A DNA stretch of 64,000 nt from Anisakis pegreffii (taxonomy: Eukaryota > Nematoda > Chromadorea > Rhabditida > Anisakidae): contig JAPYMA010000408.1 in the NCBI GenBank assembly GCA_035041965.1, forward strand, positions 186,001-250,000. Reading direction: 5' to 3'. The position numbers and the translations under genes were made by a program. Positions 36,003-48,436 of the stretch are shown one piece after another. The first letter of the stretch is position 1; each line of letters opens with the position of its first letter. Under the pieces are notes generated by a model. It worked only from the letters and a program-made list of their open reading frames with translations. It was not told where the DNA came from and did not search any database.

Positions 36003-38671
36003 ATGGTATATCCGGTGCTAAGAATGAACGCCGCAAGACGAGCGCATTACGCGAAAACTTCTTGTTATCTGCATTCGTTATGCATTCTATTGATATGCTC
36101 TGCAACAATGCACTTATTTGTCGTTTCAATTTATTTAATGTTAGTGTTTGCTTTGCATTAGATGTGCTTTAAAGCATGTCATATGTCACCATGATCGTGT
36201 TGTGCTCTCTGTTCAGTGGTCTACGATGAATGTAATGAGTGTAATTCTAAAAAATTTCCGGTCTTATAAGAGAGGGTAGGGTAGTGATTGATGAAAACAA
36301 TCATTGATGAAAATGACGAAAATTCAAATGAATGTTTCATCAGTTCGGCCTTTAGACTAATAACTGAATGAAAGGTTTCAGTGATGGAGTCGCTCAACAG
36401 ATGAGTACTCGAAGTGTGTTTGGTTATGTTCCATTCTTGAATACATTGTTGCAAATTGCCGTCACCATTGCACACCTTTACGTCGCATTTTTGCTGGTCG
36501 AACGACAATATAACAGTCAAATTGTCTACAGATTTTGTGGCATTTTGGTATTTGCGATTAATCAGATAATTGTTAGACAACTGAGCAAAACATTTATTGA
36601 TTCCAGTGTTGAGCAGTTGCGAGGAAGAAGAAAAATGACCATTGCTAATAATGCAATCACGACGAGTTTATCAATCAAAACATGATACAGTGCTCGAAAT
36701 TAGATTATATTAATGTTCTCTTGATAATTTGTTCTGAAAAGCCAATCAGCAGTAACACGTATTCCTTTCGGAATATTGCGTTTGCCGTTTGTTTTGATGG
36801 GTGTTGAGGCAATATTTGACGAATTTCACTTCAAAGCAAACGAACACATTTCCAAAGAATTCAGTGAAGACTTTAAGGATCCGATGGAAATTTTATCAAT
36901 ATCTTTTGCATGTATGGTGCTTGTTGCAATCATTAATATGTGTTACTTAAACGCGTTCGAGGAAAGTCTATCAGTGGCTATTTCACAGGTAAACGGTCAT
37001 TATATGTGCACCTGTTCAATGATTTTGACCTATTAAGAACATCGATATGTAGTCAGCAGATTCGAATCGTGCTAAGTTTTATTTAGGAGATGAAGTGCCC
37101 AAATATATGATATAGAATAAGAATAAATCATATTTAGATAATTCTTTCAATTATTGGTGCCACTCAATTCCGCTGGTATTGTTGAAAATTGTTCATTCAT
37201 TCACACTGAAACCGTTATACTGTCCAGATAGCAATCACAGCTTTGAAACAGCATAGAACAAAACGTTACCGAACGTCAATAACTGCAATTGCAATAACCG
37301 CAAAACATCTCATAAAGACATAACTCCGTAACTATTTTATCAATACGTCTAGGCGATGAGGAATTACCATAAGAAATCCGCGTATAAAAGTATTGTTGAC
37401 CGGATACAAATCACATTCAAATGTTGTGGTATCAATGGGTATACTGATTGGATGCAGCGGAATTTAAGCAGTCGCATCTTATCTAAAATGTTGGTTATTC
37501 TTTTCAATTTGGGTTTGAACTTTCTGGAGGCGATCTCATTTGGCATCGCATTTATCGGATTGCGTATCTCTCACGAATTCATCTGATCTTTTGATATGCA
37601 ATGTTTTCTAATCAACCGAGACTCCACTAAAATAACTTTTCAAACCCCAAAAAACAGCCAATTGCATGCCAGTGCCTTTACTTTGTAAAGATTCCAGTCT
37701 TCTACCATAACAGTAAAGAAATTGCGATAAACTCAAGCCGATTAGCAATTGTCAATGATGATAACAAGTTGATTTGATCTAAAATCTCGACCGAAAATTG
37801 TTTTGATCGCAAACAAATCGGAGAACATTGCAATTGCTTATGAAAGTTTGAACATTGAAAGTTCGAAATTATTTCAGAGGACGTTCAGTCGCATCAAGTG
37901 ATATTACTGCTGATTGGTCACATTGCACAGATAAAAACTGCTTCATACCTCCATCTTGCTGTCAATTGAGTCAAATTAAGTGCTCGTCTAGAATCGTCGA
38001 GCAAAAGTTTGTTCGAGACAAAGAATTTAGCTCTCAAAAAGCGGAAGAATGGTTTTATAGCGAAGGTCTGTGAGAGGATACTACTACTTAGAGTATACTA
38101 CTGACTCAGATTAATTTATCAACGAGAAATTTACTTCTTTCGTTATTTTCGTTCATCGCCTACCGTCGAAGTCGTCCAAAAACTCACAGTTGACATCTGC
38201 GGATGGAATGACTTCCACTCTAATGATCAATCAAAACAATTCTATTGAAAAGTTACTATTTACCAATTGTAGGTTGTGTTAAAAACATAATCAGCTCGAT
38301 CAATCCATCGATGATTCTGGCTGTATCGATGGTGAATGTCATTGTGCAACTAATCACATTAGTTATCTCGCAAATTACTGCAACCGCTCAATATGCGTTT
38401 CGAGAATGTGCCACTGTTGCTTGTGAGGATGATATCATTGTACCGGCATGGATTTCACCTTTCCCGTACAACTCTTCTGAGCTACTGATTACGGTTCGTC
38501 GATTCGATTGGTCACAAAAACAATAACCTCCTAGATCAAGATCATACGATAAATAAAGAATCATTTCAGAAGAGTAGAGAACGAATTGCGAAACATCGCG
38601 ATTTCCAACAGGAATCGTTATCCGACTCAGAGGACAACGCTAATCAAAAGGAACAGGAAAAGGAAACCTGA
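36003..38671 (+). CDS. Tetraspanin, peripherin/ROM1-like
   Basis: A four-pass membrane organiser. Proposed exons: 36003-36139, 36382-36605, 36750-36988, 37353-37470, 37862-38065, 38273-38493 and 38570-38671 (TGA), giving 414 residues. TM1 is near residues 26-46. A hydrophobic segment precedes FEESLSVAISQAMRNY, which matches the region just before the large loop in peripherin. The loop carries the tetraspanin CCG motif in QITFKCCGINGYTDW, then IPPSCCQ and a further Cys, ending in EGCVKN before TM4 (ILAVSMVNVIVQLITLVI). The cytoplasmic tail is polar and acidic. Peripherin-type rather than CD9-type is suggested by FKCCG..G..DW and PPSCC. Junctions 36605/36750 and 37470/37862 were chosen by phase and alignment and use weak donors, so they are less certain. 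The ligand or partner is unknown. Confidence 0.8.
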
Positions 38672-40338
38672 AAAGTGCCGAGTTTACGATTACATAAATC
38701 CCATCGAGATGTTTTTCTGATGAATGCGTATTTAACGAATGTATTATTATATTTTGGATTACTAAGCGTTATGCTTCGTTCATTTTGTTGTATTGTTATG
38801 ATTTTTTTGCTATGTTCCACCGTTATCACTGTTACTGTTGTTGTTATTATTATTACTGTTGTTGAGCGCATCACTATTACTTTTCACAATCAGCATTATT
38901 GTTTTTGTCTGATATATAAGTGCAATTTAAACTATTCGGATAATGTTCCAGTGACATTATGATATGATATAAGTTGGTTTTTATACACTGTAAAACAGAA
39001 TGAGTGAGGTCCAAAAGAAGTCTATTTCAAGGTTTCATTGGCATGAAAGCGATAATTCCGAAAAAGTTGGCAGTTGGCAATCCAAATAAACAGGTGATCG
39101 ATCGTTCAGGAGTGTTTCATAGTTTTATCACATGTTTTCAAGAGAAATCCAATGAATTCAGCAAGCGGTAATCAAATTGAAAACTTAAACATATTCAATC
39201 ATGAAATCCCAAATCGAGTCAAATTATCTCCGATCGAAGTGATTTAATCAATGAAAAATCAGTAAAGACTGAAAAAAACTCAACATATTTATGCGATAAC
39301 AATACATCTCTTAAAGAATCCAAATACACGAACTGGCACAAAGGGGAAAAAATAAAACAAAAAACAAATACGAGAACATGCATTGAAAACATCTGAAAAG
39401 CTCTCAATGGAAGAGAATGTATGTCAAATTAATTATCTCGCCGCTATAAAAAACAAAACAATTCACAACACTTATAACCGTAATAATTAACAAATATCGC
39501 ACTATTCACTACAAATAAAATACACGCTTACAAGCAACATATAAATATCAGTTGTTTTTTCAATAACGAATAGATTTTTGTTCGTAAAGAGAATCACGTC
39601 GAATGAAGAGAGGTAATGTGATCACTAAATCGTTTCACAGTGATTTGATCAATGAAATTGTTGAATTTTCGTTTTTCTTTCATCGTCAACAATATTTCTA
39701 CCGTAATATACGCTTGCTCAAACAGTTTTTTTCCACTCCGATAAAAGTGAGTTTTTAGTGGAGGGAGCAAAAAAAGGGAAAGTTTCATATTACGAATGTA
39801 AAAGATGGCACAATAATTGAACCTTCTTTCTCAATACGTTTTAAACACTCAGCATAAACATGCTTTCAAAATAACACTTATTGTTAGAGTTGCTTGTAAA
39901 GCATTATTCATTCACAGAATCGATCACAACAACGATAAAGCTTCTCGACAATCGATGTTCTCGCAAACACTTAGAAACATTCGCAGAGTTAAACAAATCT
40001 CAATATGGTTCGCACTAAGGTCGTTCGCGAATCATTGTTTTGTGACAATAATAAAACCGAAATTGACAAAAGCATACTATAAAATGCACAATACTCTATG
40101 CATATGTTATGGAGTACTACGCACTTTATGGTATTAATGCACGGAATGTTTCAATCTAGAAAATATTCAACGAATTTAACCAATTTACGAGTTTCTATAA
40201 CCCGAACAGACCAGCTAATCGTTCGCGAGAATGACCGCAATATAATTTTCTAATTGTGGTACTGAAGAATTCATCAGATGAAAAAATCGACAAGAAAACA
40301 ACTAATGGAACAATTCTAAATGAAAGACAATGATAAAA
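38672..40338. other. Intergenic region between convergent genes
   Basis: This separates the plus-strand tetraspanin from the minus-strand TMCC gene. It presumably contains both 3' untranslated regions. No other feature was recognised; open frames are short and low-complexity. Confidence 0.4.
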
Positions 40339-43300
40339 TTACGCATGATCATCATCTAACGACGTCACTGAAATACTATCCGTTGAAAGTATCACTTCTG
40401 AATGTTTCTTATGAAATAAACTTAAGAATCTTCGAAACAATTCCAAAAAATCTACAGATTGTGCTAAAATAATCGCTATAAACACGAAGATGATCAAGAA
40501 ACCAGCACGAGACCTGAAATATGAAACGTCAAAGGTCTTGCAATAAATAATTTGTAGATTATTCAAAACAATGCCGAGGTCAACTGAACATATTTCGAAT
40601 GTTGTAAAAATGGAGCAAAATCGCCGACATGAATGAAAGCAGTATATATTTCGACTTGCAATCTAAGCCCATAGCTAATCAAAATCAAACAAACAAAAAA
40701 GAAATCAATCAAACAAATCACTAACCTTGTACCAGTGAATGGTTTTATGAAGTCCAATGCAAACGAAACAACAAACAGAATAAGTTTCAGCAATTCAACT
40801 AATGCATTCGCACCCACTAACATCACTGAACTGAGCACAGAACGCGGTCTCGTTTCAATCCACTCTCGAACGTACTCTTCCAATCTTATCATCTGTATTA
40901 TACCCACTTCACTCAATTATCACTGTCAAAACAAACAATTGATAGAATCATTGATGAATTTAATGACAAAACTTTGTTACAGACGAAATCCAATCATTCT
41001 AAATGATTTTATCATTACACTAATTCGAAATCATCTTCAAAGCATTTTGACAGACTAATCTTTATCAAAATCAACAACCAAATAAACAGAAGTTGCACGA
41101 AAATTGACTAAAACAAGAACAATTGAACGAAGTAATTGACGGAAAGTTAAAACAATAAAGAACATACGCTATTTTGTGTACTTTCAATACTTTCTTCAAT
41201 TGAACGGAATCGATCACAGTAATGATAATCCATACGAGTCCCGATCGTATTCAAATCTGATTTCAGCGTAGTCACCTCTGCTTGGTGTAATTCTATTGTC
41301 TCATTGAGAATCTCTTCCAGCTTCTAAGAAGACCTTTGTTATACGTTTTTTTCTACTCAATATTTGAAAATCATATTTGACTGACAAATAACAAACACTT
41401 TCGGATGCCATAAAAACAACTGCATGAATAATTCACGTGTTCACTTACTAATACAATACAAGAAGCATTCACCACAACTGCCAAAATTCCAACAAAGTTT
41501 TAAAAAAACTTATCACTGAATGTGAAAAAAAGAAAAGAACCAAAATGAAAAATCGGGGATTTCACGTGAAGAAAAAACGATCAAATAGAAAAATGACAAC
41601 AATTATCAAAAAACGATAACGCACTATTATCAAATGATAACGGTTGTTATAAATGATAATTCTTATCAAAATGATAACAGTTCAACTATCAAATTGGACT
41701 GTTTAACAAAAACTGATTGACGTATAATGCAAAGACTCAAGTACATTATTGAAAGATTAACCTGAACTTTAATTCGTTCCTCGTGTAATTCACTATTGTA
41801 GAATTTGAACTCGGACTGCATTTGATTCTATAAAAATACATTACAGATAGACGACTGGACTTCACAACATAAAAATCTCACAGTCAAACGTTATTGAAAA
41901 AGCTAGTGAAAAAAAAAAACAAACTTCTAAGGTTCCAAAACTCAAAAACTTCAATAAATTTGAAAAGGACACGCAGAACTGTTCACGAGAAAAACAAAAA
42001 TGAGAAAAAAGATATAATTGTTTGATGCCGATGAACGGAATGGTTTCAGGGTTGTTAGTTATGGGTGAAGAGACATATAACGTACCTGAACTTTGTTGAT
42101 TTGATCAAGAAGTTGTTGATTCTGTTGTTTCAGTTCCCGAATCTCATCTTTCAGTTCTGTGATACCTTCTAATGAAACCGATGGACTCGGTGATTTACCC
42201 TCAGAAACACCCGTAGACTGCAGGGAAAACTCAATCGGTATCGCAGGCACCGTTTCAGTACGAAGACGTAACTTACTTTTATCCGATAGATCTTGTTGTT
42301 GACACTGATTCGTTGAATAAGAGCGTAGCCTGAATTTGTTCGATACGGACATTAAAAAAATAACTGTATGTGTGAAAAAAGGTATGAACCGAAATCAGCA
42401 AACACACCGATCGTCATTGGAAATAATATTCGGATAGAACGTGGAGTGACCAACACTAGCACCTTCATTCTCAACACTATCCGGAATGTTATCTGCCGAA
42501 CCGAATGTATTCTTTATCATATGCGCTATTCCAAGTGGTGCCGAAATTACCGAACCGGTCACTTCGCGCAGCAGTGGACCCGTTTTACTGCAAAACCTTT
42601 CAATAATTCTTGCTCGCCTTTTCTCAGTTCATTGGCTGTGCATGCTCGACACGATTGTAGTATCAATAATTTTTGTCACGTTTTATGAAATGAAGCAAAT
42701 GTAAAACAAATCGTACCGAATGTTACTGAGAACCGCACTCCTTGGTGATGGCTCCGAATTCACACCCATACTAAGTTCAAGTAATCTTGCTTGAAATTGC
42801 TCCAGTTTTTTCTGAATTATCAATCAAATACAAAAAGGTAGAACTTGCTCCAGTTGAAGCAGATTTATTTGCCAATTATACATGACCAGAAAATTCATTT
42901 TACTATCATTTGAAAACTTACTTTAAGGACTACAACAAGACTCGTTCATTTGAATAGATTTTGAGGACAGAATAAAAACCATTTCACAAGTACAATCCAA
43001 TTAAATTAATATTGAAAACCTGAAGACTCTCGGTTTCTTGGGTATGTTTTTTGTTTTTCTTCTCAAAATGCTGCCGAACTCGTGCAATTTGAGGATTTTC
43101 ATTACCACCGGCCATATTATTCGTCACCGATAAAAAGTCATCGACATCAGCTGAAATCAGTGAATTTCAGATGAGTCAGACAAACTCAATCGCAAAAAAG
43201 GCCACTTATTGATGAGGAAGAATAAAATCAGTAAACAGGTGTTCATTTTGCTCATTTCATCAGCAACATTACAAGTAAATTCAACTGGAGAAAGCCAAAA

Positions 43301-43890
43301 ATAACCTTCTCTAGCGAGTGAGATGCGCGTTAACTTCTCTTTAATTTGTTCAATCTTGCGTTCAATACGAGCCCTCTCATCACCAATATCTTCATATCCA
43401 CTGAATGAACCACCCCCATCTGAGGAACGCACACTTCCACCGCGAATCTGGTTGGAACTTTCTGACTGAAATATTTCTGAATTATCACTTTCTATTAATA
43501 AGGAAATCAATTAATCATTAATTATTGGCTTTTAAATAAAGGATTCGAAGTGGATTGAACATCTTCGGCAGGAGAATTCAGTGCATTACCTGTATGATAA
43601 ATGAGAAAACCATACTAGCCAATGAATCACAGGAAGGAAACAAACACAAAACATGAACGAGTTCAGTAAATCATTATATACTGTGATGATCATTATGGTG
43701 ACTCTTATCGCTTCCATATCAAACGTCAATCAACTGTTTTTTAGTGAGCAAAAATGGAAAGCAATCAATTAAAAACACTTATCGTCAGCAAAATTATTGC
43801 ATGATAAGCATGTCAAACACTAACCTCATTTAATAACGATGGCTCATGAATATGTTGAAAAGGAAGTTTACTCATTGGGTGCAATGACAT
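40339..43890 (-). CDS. tmcc-1: TMCC-family transmembrane and coiled-coil protein
   Basis: Minus-strand exons in order of transcription: 43825-43890 (ATG at 43890), an unresolved link, then 43306-43491, 43020-43150, 42717-42811, 42086-42329, 41762-41827, 41168-41323, 40726-40892 and 40339-40513 (stop at 40339). All junctions from 43306 onward agree in phase. The protein has an IARVRQHFEKKNKKHTQE segment, a coiled coil (ELKDEIRELKQQNQQLLDQI; KLEEILNETIELHQAEV), then RMDYHY and two C-terminal membrane segments. The first ends in IKPFTGTRSR, matching the human TMCC end that reads VPLMKTRNR, and the second is FLIIFVFIAII. TMCC proteins are ER membrane proteins reported at ER-endosome contacts. The link between the first exon (MSLHPMSKLPF) and 43491 is not solved; an exon near 43541-43590 is likely but did not fit in phase. 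Confidence 0.82.
41598..41695. promoter_or_regulatory. Cluster of TGATAA/TTATCA motifs in a TMCC intron
   Basis: Within about 100 bases there are at least eight GATAA or TTATC cores, most as TGATAA or its complement TTATCA, arranged as inverted pairs. TGATAA is the preferred site of nematode intestinal GATA factors such as ELT-2. The cluster could be an intronic enhancer, or simply a degenerate short repeat. Confidence 0.35.
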
Positions 43891-44873
43891 TCTAATTAAT
43901 AATACACATCGAATTAGTATGAATAGTCAATAAAAATCACAACAATCACAAGTATTTCATTGAGTTAACTAAAATTGAATCTTCGTAATAAGCGTTCACG
44001 AGATACGTTCATCGCATTAAGTCATTCTTTAACTCCTGAAAATATTCATTACATTTTCACCACAACGTTTGTGAATCATCATACGTCAGAAAAAATAAAA
44101 TCACGATTATCATAAAACGTTACAATCTCGATTTTCAAGAGCACATAAGCAACAACAGTCGAGAGCAGAGACTTTTGAAAATCAGTTCGACGCGTCCTCT
44201 CATATTCGCTCGATACATAGCATAAGGCTTATTAGATGTGCGCTTTTCGTTACCAATAGAAACTTGAACAAAAAAAAGGAATCACTGCAACCATGAAGAT
44301 ATGGTAATCCTGCATTATAGGTCAAGGAAAAAGGGGGTGTGGTCTAACACACACAGAACACGCCTCAACCATCGCACGCATGAAGACATTCTGCCACAGC
44401 TACCTCCGCATATGCACAACTGCTTTCTGGAACAATGAGAAGTATTTCAATTGAAATTAACTCACTTCAGTTTGAGTAAATAAGCATGCTTGCAACTAAT
44501 TGTGATCCATGCAACGAGAAATAAACCAATGATAAACAATAAACAACAGCTGGGTAGAGTTTGGATTCATATTACGGATATAATCAATTTACCTGATTGT
44601 GAGGTGTAAATTAGAATACAGTCAAGAATTGCAAAATTGTACTCGAAGTTGAAGAGTATAAACCTAGTGTGCACTAGAAGTCATATGCATACTAATACCA
44701 ACCGAAATGGATCCATGTTGGATAGTACTACAGACACAATGTATCGGAATGAACCATTCAGCGACGTGAGATGGCTTTAGAAAATCTTTGATATTAATAA
44801 TTCACACCAATGTACTCTGAAGGTAACGGAATTTCGCAGTAGGCTTATGAATGTACTGCGTCAAAGAGTAGCA
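43891..44873. other. Upstream of the TMCC gene, no gene recognised
   Basis: This sequence probably holds the minus-strand TMCC promoter and leader. No open frame of interest and no repeat was noted before the duplication at 44874. Confidence 0.4.
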
Positions 44874-45014
44874 ATTTAACCCCGCGGGTATTACTGCTGT
44901 TGGTTGCATTAACTGTTGGCGCGACTAGTTACCGTAGTCATTTGACCCTGGAGGTGCTACTCCTGTTGGTTGCATTAACTGTGGGTGGCATAGTTACCGT
45001 TGTCATTTAACCCT
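44874..45014. repeat. 66-bp tandem duplication at the satellite edge
   Basis: Two full copies, plus the start of a third, carry TTGGTTGCATTAACTG and GTTACCG with CATTT-ACCCTGGAG. The period is 66 bp (44901 to 44967). It abuts the satellite array. Confidence 0.8.
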
Positions 45015-46520
45015 GGAGCTACTGCACATAAATTTTATCGAGCAGTTCTGCCTGCATGAGGAGATATATACATATCTTAACTAAGACAGTGACGCTATAG
45101 CATCACAAGACTTCATATATTCAAGCTACCGGTATTCTCAGGTTTGCTCAGTAACATATCAAATTCCCTACACCATTCGATTCTTCAGAATCCCTGGATT
45201 CAGAATATAATATATTTTGGTGAGCAGTTCTGCTTACGTGAGGAGATGTAGCTATTTTTTAAAGGTATCTCAAAAAGCGCTGAGGCGCTCATTCAATAAA
45301 GTGTATCACTGTACATCAATGCAAACATTATTATAGCGCAATAGGGATTACCATCTGCAAGGTTACCGTAATCTCAAGTTTGCTCGGTAATATATGAATT
45401 TCTTTACACAGTTCGATTCCTCAGAGCCTCTTATTTCAGAATACCACATATTGTATCGAGCAATAACGACTACATGAGGAGATGGCTAATTTCGCATTTC
45501 TATAGGGGTTGCCGTCTTGGAGCCTACAGTACTCTCAGCTTTGCACAGTAACATATGAATTTCTTTACACCGTTCGATCCAGTGGAACCTCTAGATTCAG
45601 AAAATCACAATTTTGCTGAGCGATTCCGCTTACTTGTGAAGATATAACTATTTTCTTAAAACAATCAAAATAGCGCAGTCGCGCCCATTCATATGCATTA
45701 TATGACTGTAGATCAACATCAATACATTATTATGGCTCTATAGAGGTTACCATTTTCATACTCACCGTACTCTCAAGTTTGTTCGGTAACATATGCATTC
45801 CATTTCACCATTCGATTGCTCAGAATCTCAACTTTCAGAATATCATATATTTTGCCGAGAAATTATCATCAGATGAGGAGATATAACTATTTTCTCAATG
45901 ATGTACGGATTGCTCTCTTCGAGCCAACCGTACCCTCAAGTTTGCGCATTAACATGTGAGTATTTGTATACCATTCGATCCAGTGGAATCTCTAGATTCA
46001 GAAAATCATATATTTTGCTGAGCGATTTTGCTTTCTTGAGGAGATATAGCTATTTTCTTAAATCTATCAGAAATAGCGCAGTCGCGCTCATTCATTTACA
46101 GTGATCACTGTAGATCAATCAATACGTTCACACAGCAATATACGGATTGCCATCTTCGAGTTAATCGTATTCTCAAGTTTGCCCAGAAACATGTGAATTT
46201 CTTTACACCATTCGATCCAGCGGAACCTCTACATTCAGAAAATATATATTTCGCTGAGCGATTTTGCTTGCTTAAAGCGGTATAGCTATTTTTTTTAAAG
46301 GTATCTCAACTTGTGCAGAGGCGCTCATTCGCATACATTGTGCCACTATAGATCAATACATACATTACTGTGGCGCTAAAGGGAATACCATATACAAGGT
46401 ATTCAAGGTAACGGTGCTCTCTGATTTTCCCAGTAACACGTTATTTTCTGCGCATTGTCAGATTCCCCAGATTCTTTGCTTTTAGAAAAGTATATATTTT
46501 ATAGGGCAGTTCTACTCACT
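45015..46520. repeat. Satellite array with alternating long and short units
   Basis: A conserved block (AACATATGAATTTCTTTACA-CCATTCGATCC-TCAGAAAATCA-TATTTTGC) recurs at about 45150, 45388, 45549, 45785, 45950, 46185 and 46431. Spacings are roughly 238, 161, 236, 165, 235 and 246, so units of about 237 and 163 bp alternate, a higher-order period near 400 bp. Copies differ by many substitutions, so the array is not young. A lone inverted copy is at 7995-8215. Frames inside it are not genes. Confidence 0.85.
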
Positions 46521-46867
46521 CTCTGAGGAATAGCTGATTTTCTGAGGTTGTCTCAGTTGCTCGGCTTCGCTCATTTCAATATACTGTATACATATTGATC
46601 ATAGATTAGTATGGCTGTTTGAGGGTGTCATCCTTCTCAGGTTTATGTGCTCAAATCAAATACTGACATTCGATCTTTCGATTGAAGGTGAGGCCGAATG
46701 GGATGTAATAAACAATATGAAATATTTATATCAGTGCATTAATGACGAATTGCATAATTGCAGATTTTAATTAGATAGTGATAATGACGAATTGCATAAT
46801 GTTGAAATAGTTTCAACTCAGCCTTTCAAAGTGCTATTTTTACGTGGCAAAGGGCGCCTACCTGCAG

Positions 46868-46886
46868 TGAGAGAGAGAGAGAGAGA
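46868..46886. repeat. GA microsatellite
   Basis: A run of about nine GA units (GAGAGAGAGA...). It lies in an open frame of no recognisable function. Confidence 0.85.
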
Positions 46887-47317
46887 TGTGCGTTGCTCAT
46901 TTAGCGATACAGTAAGCTTAAGCTTTGGCTTGACCAAAGTTTGCATTAAGATAAAGTGTGTGAAGCGTGTGGCAAACGTCTTGAAATTTGTCGTTAATGT
47001 TCTCAAGTTATCGAAGAGCACACGATCCAATGACAAGTAGTTTTGTGAATGGAGAAATACACACCTCACAATCAGTATTTTCATTTTTCAGTTATTACGA
47101 ATCCTTCTTCCTGCTGATGAGGAACACCTGTGCGTTTACATGTATCAAACAGTCGATCCACGGTTTTCTGAAAGACGATAAAATCGAGTGAAGGATGAAG
47201 TAGTTGAAAGATCTCAACAACTAGATACATAATTCTTCAAGAATCAATACCGACTTTTCGGTCATAGATTAGAGTCTATGAGATTTCTGATCAAAGTCGT
47301 GCGCCCACTTCGTTCAT

Positions 47318-47605
47318 GACTCTATGATGACGCCGGTAGTAAGAGGACGATTGATACTATAGTTGAATTGAAAGATGGATTTCCTGCGTTGTGAAATATC
47401 TTTGCCGTTAGATGTCTCAACTACAAGTTCGACCAATGAAAGGAACCAAAACTGTAGTATGAAATTGTGATAATCTCGCTTCCAGGAGTGGAGAAGTGGT
47501 TTCTTTTGATGAGGTGACATCGGATTCGGGAACATCTTCCTTCAACACTTGCTGGGGATTGTAAAGGGAAACAAGAATTTCTGTGTCGAGCAATGAGCTA
47601 CTCAT
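47318..47605 (-). pseudogene. Unidentified coding-like segment with an apparent frame break
   Basis: On the minus strand a 62-codon frame from ATG at 47605 (MSSSLLDTEILVSLYNPQQ...) has clear coding bias and stops at 47417. A second coding-like frame (VETSNGKDISQRRKSI...) continues one base out of phase to a stop at 47314. A 32-base GT...AG interval could in principle be spliced out between them, but that is below the usual minimum intron length. It is either a broken gene or a gene with a differently placed intron. An acceptor TTTCGCAG lies just upstream of the ATG. No family was recognised. Confidence 0.3.
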
Positions 47606-47612
47606 CGCTTTG

Positions 47613-48436
47613 CTGCGAAAGATACATGATTTATTCAGTTTTATAACATGTTTTGTTGTAGTGATTGCGAACGTTTTTAATGGCTTAAATTAATGTTGGA
47701 TATGGGGTATTCTGAACTAAATTTAAAGATATATCTCACATGCCATTGCAACCATTTCGAATGTTCTAAGATTTCTGCAGGGCATTTTTTCGAACCCAAA
47801 AGCAGTCTGTAGAGAAATGCAGTTTTTCCGTTGTTGCAGTTTTTGCCGCAGTTGTTTTATTTTTGATGCAGTATAAACATTCATTCAGTTTATCTTTAAG
47901 ACATCTGAAAAGAAAGTGTTATGCTTTCGATTTGCAGTTGCTTTCTCACTATCAATGAAAATATCGCAACACTGAATTGAGAATCAGTCGGCGTTCAGAA
48001 TTTTACAATTTTACATTTGTAAATCATTTTCGTTCGTGAAGAAAATGTTTTGAGAATTCGACGAACAATTGTATCAACAACATTCAAGGAAATGATAAAA
48101 TCGTTTTGAATTTCAAAGCTATCTTGCTTAAATTTCAAAACTATCGCGTGTTACATTCATCATTTGAAAACTTTTCACATTCGCTGAATGTTGTTCAGGC
48201 GAACGCCACTGGATGATTTTCAATAGAGCAGCTTCGCAATCCTCTTGCATTCTGTTTCAAAACTTTAGGAAAACCTTGTGACTCTCATATCGAATGTTTG
48301 CTCAAGCATTTGAAATGAGCAGTGGAGTTGAGAAGTAGTCCATAGGTTTCAAGACTAATCTTTGTCGTTGTTGACAGAAACGAGATGCCCATTTTCAGCT
48401 TCGTGTCCACAACAAGAGATATCAAATCTCTGGACG
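47613..48436. other. Intergenic, no feature recognised
   Basis: AT-rich sequence upstream of the CBM14 gene. It probably contains its promoter and leader. No motif was identified. Confidence 0.4.

Noticed and set aside
45898..46104. 68-codon frame within the satellite
   Set aside because: It is part of the repeat unit, and a related frame appears in the lone copy at 8.0 kb only because the DNA is repeated.
45015..46520. CRISPR-like spaced repeats
   Set aside because: Units are long, diverged and tandem rather than short identical repeats with unique spacers, and the genome is eukaryotic.
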